Positions 17,851 through 26,296 of a stretch of 64,000 nt of DNA are shown here, piece by piece. A program made the translations under genes and the position numbers. This DNA comes from Rhodoferax sp. (lineage in GTDB: Bacteria; Pseudomonadota; Gammaproteobacteria; Burkholderiales; Burkholderiaceae_C), in NCBI GenBank assembly GCA_030685025.1, contig JAUXWC010000277.1, positions 23,587 to 87,586 on the forward strand. The letters are read 5' to 3'. Within the stretch, counting starts at the first letter, position 1. Every line of letters begins with the position of its first letter. The notes under the pieces are model-generated. The model was not told where the DNA came from, did no database searches, and worked only from the letters and a program-made list of their open reading frames with translations.

Positions 17851-19458
17851 TCAAGCTTTGCGCCGTGAAACGAACCGCAGTGCACCGTGGCCCAGCACGC
17901 CCAGCAGGGTCAGCAGCGCCAGTCCCCAGCCAACGGTGTCCACCAGGCGGTTGGCGTCGCGCCCTGGCAGGTACACACCCTGAATGCCTTCCAGGCGGCC
18001 TTTCTTGCTGTGGCAGTCCACGCATCCCAACGCCTTGTCCTTGGGCGCCACCATGTGGGTGATGGGCCAGGACATTTCGGTCTTGATGAACTCGAACTTG
18101 CCCGAGTAGGGTGCGCCGGAGTCCTTCATGCCCACTTCAATGGCTTTGTCCCACACCAGGTTTTTCCAGAATCCGGTGTCGTCGTTACCGGCGGTATGCG
18201 GTGTGATCAGCGTTTTGTTGACCGGGTCGTAGGGCTGCGAGCCGCGGAACACCTTCATCGGCCAGATCAGGGACTTGCCGTCGGTGGCGGTGCCGCCCAG
18301 CGTGTTGATGCGCGTGGGCCGGTCAGACTTCTCGATCTTGTCGGTGAGCAAGGTGTAGTTCACCTGGCCGTTGAACCACGCGTATTCGGGTGTGACGTTC
18401 TCGGCCAGGGTGAAATCGCCTTTGCGGGACTCATAGGTGATGCGGCCCTTGGCATCCTTGCGCACGATGTGTTGTCCCTTTGCATCGCGCTGACCGGCGG
18501 TGGACCAATCCCAGGTCATCTTGGTGGCGACGCCGCCCCGGGCAAAGCTGGGAATGTGGCAGGTCTGACAGGCGATCTTGCTGGCATGGTCGTTCAAACG
18601 TGCTACTTGTTTGTGCGGGCCGTTGCCGTGACACGACACGCAGGTGGCCGGGTTGCCTTTGTCCGTGCTGCCCCGCAGGTGCGCGCCCTTGCTGTCTTTG
18701 GCGGTGGGCGTGTAACGGCTGCCCGCCACGTCATGGCTGGATGCCTTGTGGCACGAGGCGCAAGTGAAGTCCAGGCCGGCTGCATCCATGTGCACGTCCA
18801 GCGCTTTGTCGGGAGCGGCCATGGAACTGTCCAGATCGCCGTGCTTGACGCCGTCGCCCCCGCCGCCGTTGAAGTGACAGGCCCCGCAAGTGTCGCGGCT
18901 GGTTTTGCCGACTCTCTGTGCGATCCTGGACAGGTCGATGCCTTTGAGCACCTTGCCGGAACCGGGCGGGAACTCGGTGTCCTGGGTGACCACGTTGCCC
19001 GCCAGGCCTGGCGGCTTCTTGTAGTTGCCGGTGGTGTCATGGCACACCAGGCAGTCCACGTTTTCTTCGGATTTGAAATCAAATTTCGCGTCTTTCCAGC
19101 CGTAACCCACATGGCAACTGGTGCAAGACGCGTAGTTGGAAGCGATTGAAATGCAGAAATTGTTGAGGATCGTCTTTTTGCCCAAGCGCTGCTGGGTGTC
19201 GGGGTTGAGGTATTCCCATTTCCAGTGCTTGGTGCGGTGGATCTGACCCGCCGCTTCGGTGTGACACGTCAGACACGCCTTCGTCACCTCGGGCCCGGTC
19301 TTGAACTCACGCTGCAAGTCCTTGAACTTGGTGTGGTCGGCGGTGGTGTTGAGCTTGAGCGGCTTGGGCTCTTGCGCACTGACCAAGCCCACCGATGCAG
19401 AGCTTACCCAGGCAATCAGACACGCCATCAACGCGACTCGGCAGGACTTGGCTCTCAT
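17851..19458 (-). CDS. Octaheme c-type cytochrome, tetrathionate-reductase-like
   Basis: 535 residues with a signal peptide, eight CxxCH sites (CLTCH, CTSCH, CLVCH, CGACH, CASCH, CVSCH, CQTCH, CVDCH) and a C-terminal membrane helix (TVGWGLALLTLLGVLGHGAL) followed by Arg/Lys. Haem count and spacing fit the octaheme tetrathionate reductase (OTR) family, whose members reduce tetrathionate and, in vitro, nitrite and hydroxylamine. The helix would tether it to the outer face of the inner membrane beside the cytochrome b. I chose the ATG at 19458; an in-frame ATG lies 36 bp upstream. First gene of a five-gene operon, with an FNR-like box upstream. Confidence 0.88.
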   Translation of the reverse strand: MRAKSCRVALMACLIAWVSSASVGLVSAQEPKPLKLNTTADHTKFKDLQREFKTGPEVTKACLTCHTEAAGQIHRTKHWKWEYLNPDTQQRLGKKTILNNFCISIASNYASCTSCHVGYGWKDAKFDFKSEENVDCLVCHDTTGNYKKPPGLAGNVVTQDTEFPPGSGKVLKGIDLSRIAQRVGKTSRDTCGACHFNGGGGDGVKHGDLDSSMAAPDKALDVHMDAAGLDFTCASCHKASSHDVAGSRYTPTAKDSKGAHLRGSTDKGNPATCVSCHGNGPHKQVARLNDHASKIACQTCHIPSFARGGVATKMTWDWSTAGQRDAKGQHIVRKDAKGRITYESRKGDFTLAENVTPEYAWFNGQVNYTLLTDKIEKSDRPTRINTLGGTATDGKSLIWPMKVFRGSQPYDPVNKTLITPHTAGNDDTGFWKNLVWDKAIEVGMKDSGAPYSGKFEFIKTEMSWPITHMVAPKDKALGCVDCHSKKGRLEGIQGVYLPGRDANRLVDTVGWGLALLTLLGVLGHGALRFVSRRKA

Positions 19459-19535
19459 GTGCGACCTCTCTTTTATGCATTCGTAAATGCGCAAGCACTT
19501 ATATATGATTCTGCAACTGCACCTGCAGAAGTTCT

Positions 19536-19549
19536 TTGACAGGGATCAA
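19536..19549 (-). promoter_or_regulatory. FNR-like box upstream of octaheme operon
   Basis: TTGACAGGGATCAA matches the FNR consensus TTGAT-N4-ATCAA at 9 of 10 defined positions. Its centre lies 84 bp before the octaheme-cytochrome ATG on the minus strand, and an AT-rich -10-like stretch (CATATAT) occurs at 19501-19507, about 35-40 bp downstream of the centre. This spacing is near that of an activating site. It suggests that the operon is switched on without oxygen. Confidence 0.55.
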
Positions 19550-19558
19550 ACGGACGGC

Positions 19559-19577
19559 ACGCCGGCGCTGCCGGCGT
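19559..19577 (-). terminator. Perfect GC-rich hairpin after the MaoC-like gene
   Basis: ACGCCGGC (19559-19566), a 3-base loop, and GCCGGCGT (19570-19577) form a perfect 8-bp stem. It lies 10 bp downstream of the MaoC-like gene's stop codon on the minus strand. No T-run follows, so it is an atypical terminator or simply a structured 3' end. Confidence 0.4.
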
Positions 19578-19586
19578 CAGCCGACC

Positions 19587-20483
19587 TCAATGCGGCGCCG
19601 CATCGGTCTGCGTCAACTGCATGTCCAGGTAAGGGGTGGCCCGGTCCGGGCTCGTCACTTCGACCGTGTGTCGTTGCGCTGCCGTTGCCCAGGCGCGCAC
19701 CATGATGTCGCAAGGCAAGGTGACTGGTCGACGAAACCGTGCGTCGAGGTGATAGGTGCCGGCGCGCGGCAACTGCGCCATCACCAGCGCGCGGGCCAAA
19801 GTCCAGGTGCCGTGCATGATCGCCCGCTCGAAGCCGAACGGGCGTGCCAGCAGCGCGTGCTGGTGGATAGGATTCAAGTCGCCTGCAAGCGCGGCATAGC
19901 GCCGACCACGGGATTCGGGTACGTGCAGCGCTTGCTCGCACAGGAGCGCAGTCGGATCTGGCGCCGGGACATCTCGGGCGCGTTGGTCGTCGCCAGGCAC
20001 GCCAGGGGACTTGCCCGGCGCCAGCGCCCGAGTGCGGGCCTGCCACACCAACTCGCCGTCGCAACGGGCTTCGGTTACCAGGCAAAAACTCATGCCGCGT
20101 TTCTCCCAGCGGGCATCGGCGCTGTAGGCCAGCAAATCGAAAACCGCCGTGGCCGCGATGGCTCGGGTTTGAGTCACGCCTTGCGTCATGTGGACCAGCC
20201 CCAGCGAGCGAAACGGAAAGCCGGCATCGGCCAGGATCGCCAGGTGCAGGGGTGCTGCCGCGATTTGCAGCGTCAGTGGCGCCAGCGTGTCGTGGCTGCC
20301 GCTGGCGAGGCCGATGCTGTCGCGATAGGCGCTCAGCCAGACCGGATCGAGCGTGGCGGCTGACATCGTGCGTTCGATGCGTGGCAGGGCGGCGGGGTCG
20401 GCCAGGCCGGGGTGTGCATGGCGCAGCAGGCCTGCCGTTGAGACCAGGGTTGACCAGAAAGCGGGCGGGCGAATCACGGGCAT
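19587..20483 (-). CDS. MaoC-like hot-dog acyl dehydratase
   Basis: 298 residues. The C-terminal half carries the hydratase-2 signature RRYAALAGDLNPIHQHALLA with the catalytic Asp and His, followed by the FERAIMHGTW helix. The N-terminal half is a second, degenerate hot-dog domain. Such proteins hydrate or dehydrate acyl-CoA thioesters. The ATG at 20483 gives a sensible start (MPVIRPPAFW); the frame stays open further upstream through a hairpin repeat. Its neighbours in the window do not explain its role; it is separated from the octaheme operon by a hairpin. Confidence 0.8.
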   Translation of the reverse strand: MPVIRPPAFWSTLVSTAGLLRHAHPGLADPAALPRIERTMSAATLDPVWLSAYRDSIGLASGSHDTLAPLTLQIAAAPLHLAILADAGFPFRSLGLVHMTQGVTQTRAIAATAVFDLLAYSADARWEKRGMSFCLVTEARCDGELVWQARTRALAPGKSPGVPGDDQRARDVPAPDPTALLCEQALHVPESRGRRYAALAGDLNPIHQHALLARPFGFERAIMHGTWTLARALVMAQLPRAGTYHLDARFRRPVTLPCDIMVRAWATAAQRHTVEVTSPDRATPYLDMQLTQTDAAPH

Positions 20484-20568
20484 GGGCGGTCCAGGGGCGC
20501 AAAGGAAGTGCCGCAGTGTAGACCGCCAGGTGGACATCGGGGTGCTTGCCGCACGGCGTGCGGCTGCG

Positions 20569-20643
20569 GTCTGTCCCGCAAGAACACCCCTGATCAGTTG
20601 GGGACAGAGCTTGCCGCTACGCGGCTGCGGTCTGTCCCGCAAG
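20569..20643 (+). repeat. Dispersed hairpin repeat between MaoC-like gene and arsR
   Basis: One full unit (TGATCAGTTGGGGACAGAGC, then GGTCTGTCCCGCAAG) preceded by a half unit (GGTCTGTCCCGCAAG). The loop is longer (TTGCCGCTACGCGGCTGC) and itself forms a small stem. It sits in the divergent gap between the MaoC-like gene and the ArsR-rhodanese operon. Confidence 0.8.
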
Positions 20644-20690
20644 TTTCACGATTTACATTGCGCCAAATCAAGCTTGAGCGGCTTTGACGG

Positions 20691-20730
20691 TTGCAGTTCA
20701 TTCGCTTCATCATTAGAATGTTCGAATGAA
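20691..20730 (+). promoter_or_regulatory. Probable leaderless promoter with overlapping operator
   Basis: A -35-like TTGCAG (20691-20696) and a -10-like TAGAAT (20714-20719) are spaced by 17 bp, which puts transcription start at about 20726, the A of the arsR ATG. A perfect inverted repeat TTCATTCG (20697-20704) and CGAATGAA (20723-20730) flanks the -10 element. This fits autorepression by the ArsR-type protein encoded here, with an mRNA lacking a 5' leader; no ribosome binding site is visible before the ATG. Confidence 0.5.
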
Positions 20731-21478
20731 ACAACGATCTCTCAGAGACTTGCTGTACGAGCAGGTCGCTCGCATCGGCAAAGCCGTGTCCAGCCCCAAA
20801 CGCCTGGAGCTGCTTGACTTGCTGGCCCAAGGGGAGAAGAGCGTGGACGTGCTGGCCAACGAGTTGTCGGCAGACATCAAACTCACCAGCGCCCATCTGA
20901 AGGCCTTGCGCGACGCGCGCTTGGTCACCTCCCGGCGCGACGGCAAGTACGTGGTCTACCGCCTGACTGGCAGTGACGTGGCTGGCCTGTGGGTGACCTT
21001 GCGCCAAGTCGCCGAGGAGCACCTGTTGGAGCTGCGGCTGGCGGTGGAGCAAATGGCCGCGGAACCCAACAAGCTCGCCTCGGTCGGGCGCAAAGCCTTG
21101 TTGGAACAAGCCCGGCGTGGCGATGTCGTGGTGATTGACGTGCGGCCGCAAGCTGAATACGAGGTCGCCCACCTGCCTTATGCCCGCTCCATGCCGGTGG
21201 CCGAGATCGAGCGGCGTCTCGCCGAGCTGCCTGCCGACAAGGACATCGTCGCGTATTGCCGTGGTCCGTTCTGCTTGCTGTCCGACGAAGCCGTGGCTTT
21301 GCTCGCGGCCAAGGGCTACCGGGTGCGCAAGATCCTGGACGGCGTCAGCGAATGGCAGGCCGCGGGGCTGCCGGTGCAGCGCGCGACCGATACCGCTGCC
21401 ACGCCCGAGCGGGGTCGGCCTGGTCGCCACTTAGCCCGTGACAACGTTGCATCACCCACCAAGACCGGAGGTAAATAA
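20726..21478 (+). CDS. ArsR-family regulator fused to a rhodanese domain
   Basis: 250 residues. Residues 1-90 form an ArsR winged helix (LANELSADIKLTSAHLKALR) and residues of about 115-220 form a rhodanese domain with the loop YCRGPFCLLSDEAV. The DNA-binding half contains no cysteine, unlike BigR/SqrR-type sulfide sensors, so the only possible persulfide-reactive thiols are the two in the rhodanese loop. It starts an operon with dsrE-like and sulfide:quinone-reductase-like genes and probably regulates them in response to sulfane sulfur; the sensing mechanism is inference. Confidence 0.88.
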   Translation: MKQRSLRDLLYEQVARIGKAVSSPKRLELLDLLAQGEKSVDVLANELSADIKLTSAHLKALRDARLVTSRRDGKYVVYRLTGSDVAGLWVTLRQVAEEHLLELRLAVEQMAAEPNKLASVGRKALLEQARRGDVVVIDVRPQAEYEVAHLPYARSMPVAEIERRLAELPADKDIVAYCRGPFCLLSDEAVALLAAKGYRVRKILDGVSEWQAAGLPVQRATDTAATPERGRPGRHLARDNVASPTKTGGK

Positions 21479-21479
21479 C

Positions 21480-21833
21480 ATGAGCAAGCATCTCTTCATC
21501 CTGAACGACCCGCCCTATGGCACCGAGCGCAGCTACAACGCCCTGCGCCTGGCGATTGCCTTGGCCAAGACCGAGGGCGAGCAGGTCCGCGTGTTCCTGA
21601 TGGCGGACGCTGCCGTCTGCGCCAAGACCGGACAAAAAGTGCCACAGGGTTACTACAACCTTGGCGACATGCTGGGCATGGTGGGTCGGCGCAAGGCTGA
21701 GATCGCAGTCTGTGGCAGTTGCATGGACGCCCGCGGTCTCGCCGATACCGATCTGGTGGCCGGCGCTGCGCGCGGCAGCATGCCGCAGTTGGCCGAATGG
21801 ACGATTTGGGCCGACAAGGTGCTGGTGTTCTGA
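21480..21833 (+). CDS. DsrE-family sulfur-carrier protein
   Basis: 117 residues, a DsrE/DsrF/TusD-like fold (MSKHLFILNDPPYGTERSYNALRLA). The conserved cysteine lies in VCGSCMDARGL; another Cys is in DAAVCAKTGQ. Such proteins carry persulfide between enzymes of sulfur oxidation. GGAGG precedes the ATG. It begins 1 bp after the regulator and its stop overlaps the next start (TGATG), so the three genes are translationally coupled. Confidence 0.88.
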   Translation: MSKHLFILNDPPYGTERSYNALRLAIALAKTEGEQVRVFLMADAAVCAKTGQKVPQGYYNLGDMLGMVGRRKAEIAVCGSCMDARGLADTDLVAGAARGSMPQLAEWTIWADKVLVF

Positions 21834-22978
21834 TGGCCAAGACCGCTCTCATTTTGGGCGCTGGCATTGGCGGCATCGTGGCCGCCCAGACCCTGCGCAA
21901 GTTGCTGCCGCCAGAACACCGTGTGGTGGTGGTTGAACGCCAGCACGAGCATGTGTTTGCACCGTCGCTGCTGTGGTACATGACCGGTGGCCACGAGGCT
22001 GCCCGGTTCACCCGGCCACTGTCGACGTTGTCGGCCAAGGGCATCGAGCTGGTGCACGGCGACATCACCGGCATCGACCCGGCGGCCCTGTCAGTCGAGG
22101 TGGGTGGCCAGAGCTTGCGCGGTGACGCCATGGTGCTGGCCCTGGGCGCGGACTATGCACCCGAGCTGATACCGGGCCTGGCAGAAGTTGGGCACAACCT
22201 CTACACCCTGATTGGTGCCACGGCTATTCAGCGCGCGCTCGAAAACTTCCAAGGCGGTCGCATTGTGGTGCTCACCGCTGCCCCGGCCTACAAATGCCCG
22301 GCCGCACCGTATGAGGCGGCCATGCTGGTCGATGCCTACTGCAAGAAACGCCAACTGCACGGCCCTACCGAAGTGGTGGTCTACGCGGCTGAGCCGATAC
22401 CGATGGCGGTGACCGGCCCGGCGATCGGTGAACAGGTCAAGATGCTGCTGGACAGCAAGGGCATTGGCTACTTCCCCAACCATCAGGTCAACAAGGTGGA
22501 AACCGGGCTGCTGCACTTCTCGGACGGTAGCACCACGCCCTTCGACCTGCTGCTTTACGTGCCACCGCACCGGGTGCCGGCGGTGGTGAAGGCGGCCGGA
22601 TTGTGCGCCGAGTCTGGCTGGGTGGCGGTGGACCGCGGCACGCTGCAGACCAAGTTCCCGGAGGTCTATGCGATTGGCGATGTGACCTCGATCCCGCTGA
22701 AGATGGGCCGTCCTTTGCCCAAGGCCGGTGTCTTTGCGCACGGCCAGGCCGAGGTGGTGGCCCACAACCTCGCCCACGCCTGGACCGGCCAGGGTGCGCC
22801 ACGCCTATTCACTGGCGAAGGCATGTGTTTCCTGGAGATTGGCGACGCGCGCGCGGGCCTGGGCAAGGGCAACTTCTATGCCGAACCAACGCCGCAGGTG
22901 GCGATGCACGGCCCCAATGTGCTCTGGCACGCAGGCAAAGTGTTGTATGAAAAATACTGGCTTTACAGGTACTTCTAA
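21833..22978 (+). CDS. Sulfide:quinone oxidoreductase-like flavoprotein
   Basis: 381 residues. The N-terminal FAD-binding motif GAGIGGIVAAQ is at residues 9-19. The two cysteines that form the catalytic pair in SQR have counterparts at C155 (KCPAAPYEAAML) and C332 (GMCFLEIG); YAIGDVTSIP is the second FAD motif. It would oxidise sulfide to sulfane sulfur on the membrane and reduce quinone. The close relative flavocytochrome c is less likely because there is no signal peptide or cytochrome partner. Context with DsrE and rhodanese fits sulfide oxidation. Confidence 0.87.
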   Translation: MAKTALILGAGIGGIVAAQTLRKLLPPEHRVVVVERQHEHVFAPSLLWYMTGGHEAARFTRPLSTLSAKGIELVHGDITGIDPAALSVEVGGQSLRGDAMVLALGADYAPELIPGLAEVGHNLYTLIGATAIQRALENFQGGRIVVLTAAPAYKCPAAPYEAAMLVDAYCKKRQLHGPTEVVVYAAEPIPMAVTGPAIGEQVKMLLDSKGIGYFPNHQVNKVETGLLHFSDGSTTPFDLLLYVPPHRVPAVVKAAGLCAESGWVAVDRGTLQTKFPEVYAIGDVTSIPLKMGRPLPKAGVFAHGQAEVVAHNLAHAWTGQGAPRLFTGEGMCFLEIGDARAGLGKGNFYAEPTPQVAMHGPNVLWHAGKVLYEKYWLYRYF

Positions 22979-23006
22979 GGGCGCGTAGCGCGGTGATTCA
23001 AGTCCT

Positions 23007-23084
23007 CGTCATCGCGAGCGCAGCGCGGCGATCCATGCGTAACGTGCTACCACCGTGGATTGCCACGCTGCGCTCGCAATGACG
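23007..23084. repeat. Large inverted repeat (REP/MITE-like)
   Basis: Two 29-bp arms (23007-23035 and 23056-23084) are inverted copies that differ at 3 positions; they begin CGTCATCGCGAGCGCAGCG and end CGCTCGCAATGACG. I know this sequence type as an interspersed bacterial repeat of the CGTCATTGCGAGCGCAGCG kind. It fills the gap between the SQR-like gene and the RND exporter gene and could end the SQR transcript. Confidence 0.8.
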
Positions 23085-23154
23085 AAACCAGTTTGCACTT
23101 CTCAAACCACCCGCGCGTAGGCGTAAACCACAAGCAGCAATCAAAGGGAAGCCC

Positions 23155-25506
23155 ATGTCCAAGTTTTCGCTGGTCGATTTCTCGATCCGTCGCCCCCGCT
23201 TGGTGGTCTGGCTGACGGTTGCGCTCACGGTGCTGTTCTTGACCCAGTTCCCGCGCATCCGAACCGATACCAACCCGAAGAACATGCTGCCGGTGACCTC
23301 GGACGTTCGGGTCTGGAACGACGCGGTGGACAAGACCTTTGGCCTGTACGAAGACACCATCGTGGTGGGCGTGCAAAACGAGGCCGGTGTGCTCAACCAG
23401 GACACCCTGGGCCGCATTGCCCGTATCACCGAGGGCATTCTCAAGCTCGAAGGCGTGGCCAGCCGCGATGTGAACGGCTTCACCACCATCACCAACGTCA
23501 CCTCGGAAGGCGGCACGCTCAAGGTCGGCCCGCTGATGCCGGGGGCGCCGCAAAGCCCGGCGGAGGTAGAGGCCCTGCGCAGCGCGCTGGTCGGCAACCC
23601 GCTGCTGACCGAACGCATGATCTCAAAAGACGGCAAGACCACCGCGATCTACGTGCCGCTGGAAAAAGGCGCCAATGGCGCCGAGATTGCCAAAAAGATC
23701 CACACCATCCTGGGCGTGGAGAAGGGGCCAGAGCGTTACTACGTGGCCGGTGATCCGGTGGCGCGCGACACTTTTGGCGCCGAGATGTTCAAGCTGATGG
23801 GCATCTTCTCGCCGATTGCCGGCATGGTGATGTTCATCGTCATCCAACTGATGTTTCGCAACCTGGCGCTGTCCATGGCCATGATGGCGGTGGCCATGGC
23901 GGCCATCATCTGGAGCATGGGGCTGTTGATCGGCGCGGGCTTTCCGGTGCACATCATGAGTTCGATGGCGCCGGTGTTCCTGATGGCGATTGCCACCGAC
24001 AGCATTCACATCTTCAACGAGTTCTATTTTCGCTACCGCGAGAAGCACGACAAGCTGGCCGCCATTCGCGAGACCATGCAGGCCGTCAGTCGGCCCGTGC
24101 GCTACACCGCGCTGGCCACCACCGCTGGCTTTGCCGTGCTGCTGTTCATGAATATCGTGCCGGTGCAGGTCTTTGGCGGCCTGATCGCCTTTGGCACGGT
24201 GGTGCTGCGGCTGTTTTCCTTCAGCCTGATTCCGGCGATTCTTACCTTCGTCAAGGAAGACGGTATCGCCCGCGCGGCCGAGCATGAGAGCATTGAACTG
24301 GATCGCAGCGCGCGTTGGCTGCGCGGCATCGGCCAGATCGGCACCGATCGGCCTCTGGCCACCGCGCTGGTGGGCCTGAGCTTGATGGCGCTGGCCCTCG
24401 TCGGAACCAGCAAGATTCACGTCAACAACAACATGGTGGCCTGGTTCAAGGAGTCCAGCGAGATCCGGCAGGCCGATACCGCCATGAACCAGGCGCTGGG
24501 GGGCACCTCGCTGGGCTATCTGGTGGTGCAGGCCAAGGAGCCCGACTTCATGAAACGGCCCGAGGCCATGCGCTGGCTCGATGGCCTGCAGCGTCACCTG
24601 GAGACGGTGCCCACGGTGGGCAAGACCTTTTCGGTGGCCGACTATGTGAAGCGCATCAACGTCGTGCTGCACGACAACGACGTGAAGTTCGACGCGATAC
24701 CCGCCACGGCGGAGTCGGTCGGGCAATACCTGTTCTTGTTCAGCATGTCGGCCAAGCCGTCTGATCTCGACAATGTGGTGGATGCCAATTTTCAGCAAGC
24801 CAATGTGTGGGTGCAGTTGAAGACCTGGGACGCGGCCGCGATGCGCGCCGTGATTGCGGCGGCACAAAACTACCAGCGGGACCATCCGCTGGCGGTGACG
24901 GTCAAACCGGCCGGCATCGCCTACTTCAACCTGGTCTGGAACGACGAGGTGCTGGGCGACATGGTGCTGGGCTTGGGGCTGGCGTTGGTGGTGGTGTTTG
25001 CCATTCTGGCGCTGGCCTTTCGCTCGGTCAAATGGGCGCTGGTGGGCTACGTCCCCTTGCTGTTCACCATTCTGCTGATCTATGGCGTGGTCGGCTTTGT
25101 TGGCAAGGACTTCGACATGCCGCTGTCGGTGCTGAGCACGCTCTCGCTGGGCATGGCGGTGGACTTTGCTATCCATTTTGTGAGCCGATTGCGCCAGCGC
25201 TTGAACGAGGCCGGTGGCGACCACAGCGCCGCAGCAGTGCGCGACGCCTTGCTGTGGACGGCAGCGCGACCCGGCAAGGGCATTGTGCGCAACGCCTTGT
25301 TGTTTGCCGCCACCTTTTCGGTGATGTTGTTTGCGCCGCTGACGCCTTACATCGCGGTGGGTGCCTTCATCGTCTCGATGATGCTGCTCTCGGCGTTGCT
25401 CACCATTCTGGTTTTGCCCGCCCTGGTGATGCTCGGGCGTGGCTGGCTGTTCAAACAAGCGGTGCCCATGGCGGCTGTCGCCATGGCATCTACCCAAGGA
25501 GAGTGA
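23155..25506 (+). CDS. RND-superfamily exporter (MMPL type)
   Basis: 783 residues with the usual layout: one N-terminal membrane helix, a large periplasmic loop, a block of helices (around residues 225-380), a second helix and loop, and a final helix block. The segment MAIATDSIHIFNEFYFRYRE and its counterpart LGMAVDFAIHFVSRLRQR contain the proton-relay Asp of this family. It begins a plus-strand operon with a LolA-like protein and an outer-membrane protein, a recurrent trio that probably moves a lipid or hydrophobic compound to the outer membrane; the substrate is unknown. Confidence 0.85.
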   Translation: MSKFSLVDFSIRRPRLVVWLTVALTVLFLTQFPRIRTDTNPKNMLPVTSDVRVWNDAVDKTFGLYEDTIVVGVQNEAGVLNQDTLGRIARITEGILKLEGVASRDVNGFTTITNVTSEGGTLKVGPLMPGAPQSPAEVEALRSALVGNPLLTERMISKDGKTTAIYVPLEKGANGAEIAKKIHTILGVEKGPERYYVAGDPVARDTFGAEMFKLMGIFSPIAGMVMFIVIQLMFRNLALSMAMMAVAMAAIIWSMGLLIGAGFPVHIMSSMAPVFLMAIATDSIHIFNEFYFRYREKHDKLAAIRETMQAVSRPVRYTALATTAGFAVLLFMNIVPVQVFGGLIAFGTVVLRLFSFSLIPAILTFVKEDGIARAAEHESIELDRSARWLRGIGQIGTDRPLATALVGLSLMALALVGTSKIHVNNNMVAWFKESSEIRQADTAMNQALGGTSLGYLVVQAKEPDFMKRPEAMRWLDGLQRHLETVPTVGKTFSVADYVKRINVVLHDNDVKFDAIPATAESVGQYLFLFSMSAKPSDLDNVVDANFQQANVWVQLKTWDAAAMRAVIAAAQNYQRDHPLAVTVKPAGIAYFNLVWNDEVLGDMVLGLGLALVVVFAILALAFRSVKWALVGYVPLLFTILLIYGVVGFVGKDFDMPLSVLSTLSLGMAVDFAIHFVSRLRQRLNEAGGDHSAAAVRDALLWTAARPGKGIVRNALLFAATFSVMLFAPLTPYIAVGAFIVSMMLLSALLTILVLPALVMLGRGWLFKQAVPMAAVAMASTQGE

Positions 25507-25507
25507 C

Positions 25508-26296
25508 ATGAAACGTTATTGGCTATGGATGATTGCCGCCCTGTTGCCCTTGCAGGCCATGGCTTTGTCGGGCGAGGAGGTGATGAAGAAGTCGCAGGCC
25601 GCCTTCTTGTACCCGGGCAAGGACTTCAAGGCGCGGGTGGTGATGAAGCTGATCAACAAGGACGGCCAGGAGCGCCTGCGTGAACTCGCCATGCTGCGCA
25701 AGAACACCGGCGAGCCGGGCGGCGAGCAGAAGTACTTCATGGTCTTCTTCCAGCCCGCCGACGTGAAGGACATGAGCTTCATGATCTACAAGTACCCGGC
25801 CCGTGATGATGACCGCTGGATGTTCATTCCCGCCGTGAGCATGGTCAAGCGTATTGCCGCGCAGGACAAACGGTCCAGCTTCGTGGGTTCCGACTTCACC
25901 TATGAGGACGTGTCGGGCCGCGACATCGAGGATGACAACCATGTGCTGGAACGCGAAGAGAAAGTGGGCGACCGCGATTGCCATGTAATCAAGAGCACGC
26001 CCAAAACCGCCGATGCCGATTTTGGCTACAAATTGACCTGGGTCGACAAGGCCAACTACCTGCCACTCAAGGAAGAGCAGTACGACAAAAAGGGCACCCG
26101 CGCCAAGCAGTTCAGTGCGGACGAAGTCGCCGACATCAAGGGCATCCCCACCGCGATCAAACGCAGCATGAAGAACCTGCAAAGTGGCCACCGCACCGAG
26201 GTCACTTACGTCAAGACGGACTACGACCTTGGTCTGGAGGACAGCCTGTTCTCGGAACGCTTCCTGCGCCAGCCACCACGCAAGTGGGTGGACTGA
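25508..26296 (+). CDS. LolA-like outer-membrane lipoprotein-sorting protein
   Basis: 262 residues with a signal peptide (cleaved after QAMA). The mature part is a LolA/LolB-like half barrel of the outer-membrane lipoprotein-sorting type (FMVFFQPADVKDMSFMIYKY, then DYDLGLEDSLFSERFLR). It should act as a periplasmic carrier for the RND exporter encoded 1 bp upstream. The ATG at 25508 is preceded by GGAGAGTG, and the stop overlaps the next start. Confidence 0.82.
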   Translation: MKRYWLWMIAALLPLQAMALSGEEVMKKSQAAFLYPGKDFKARVVMKLINKDGQERLRELAMLRKNTGEPGGEQKYFMVFFQPADVKDMSFMIYKYPARDDDRWMFIPAVSMVKRIAAQDKRSSFVGSDFTYEDVSGRDIEDDNHVLEREEKVGDRDCHVIKSTPKTADADFGYKLTWVDKANYLPLKEEQYDKKGTRAKQFSADEVADIKGIPTAIKRSMKNLQSGHRTEVTYVKTDYDLGLEDSLFSERFLRQPPRKWVD

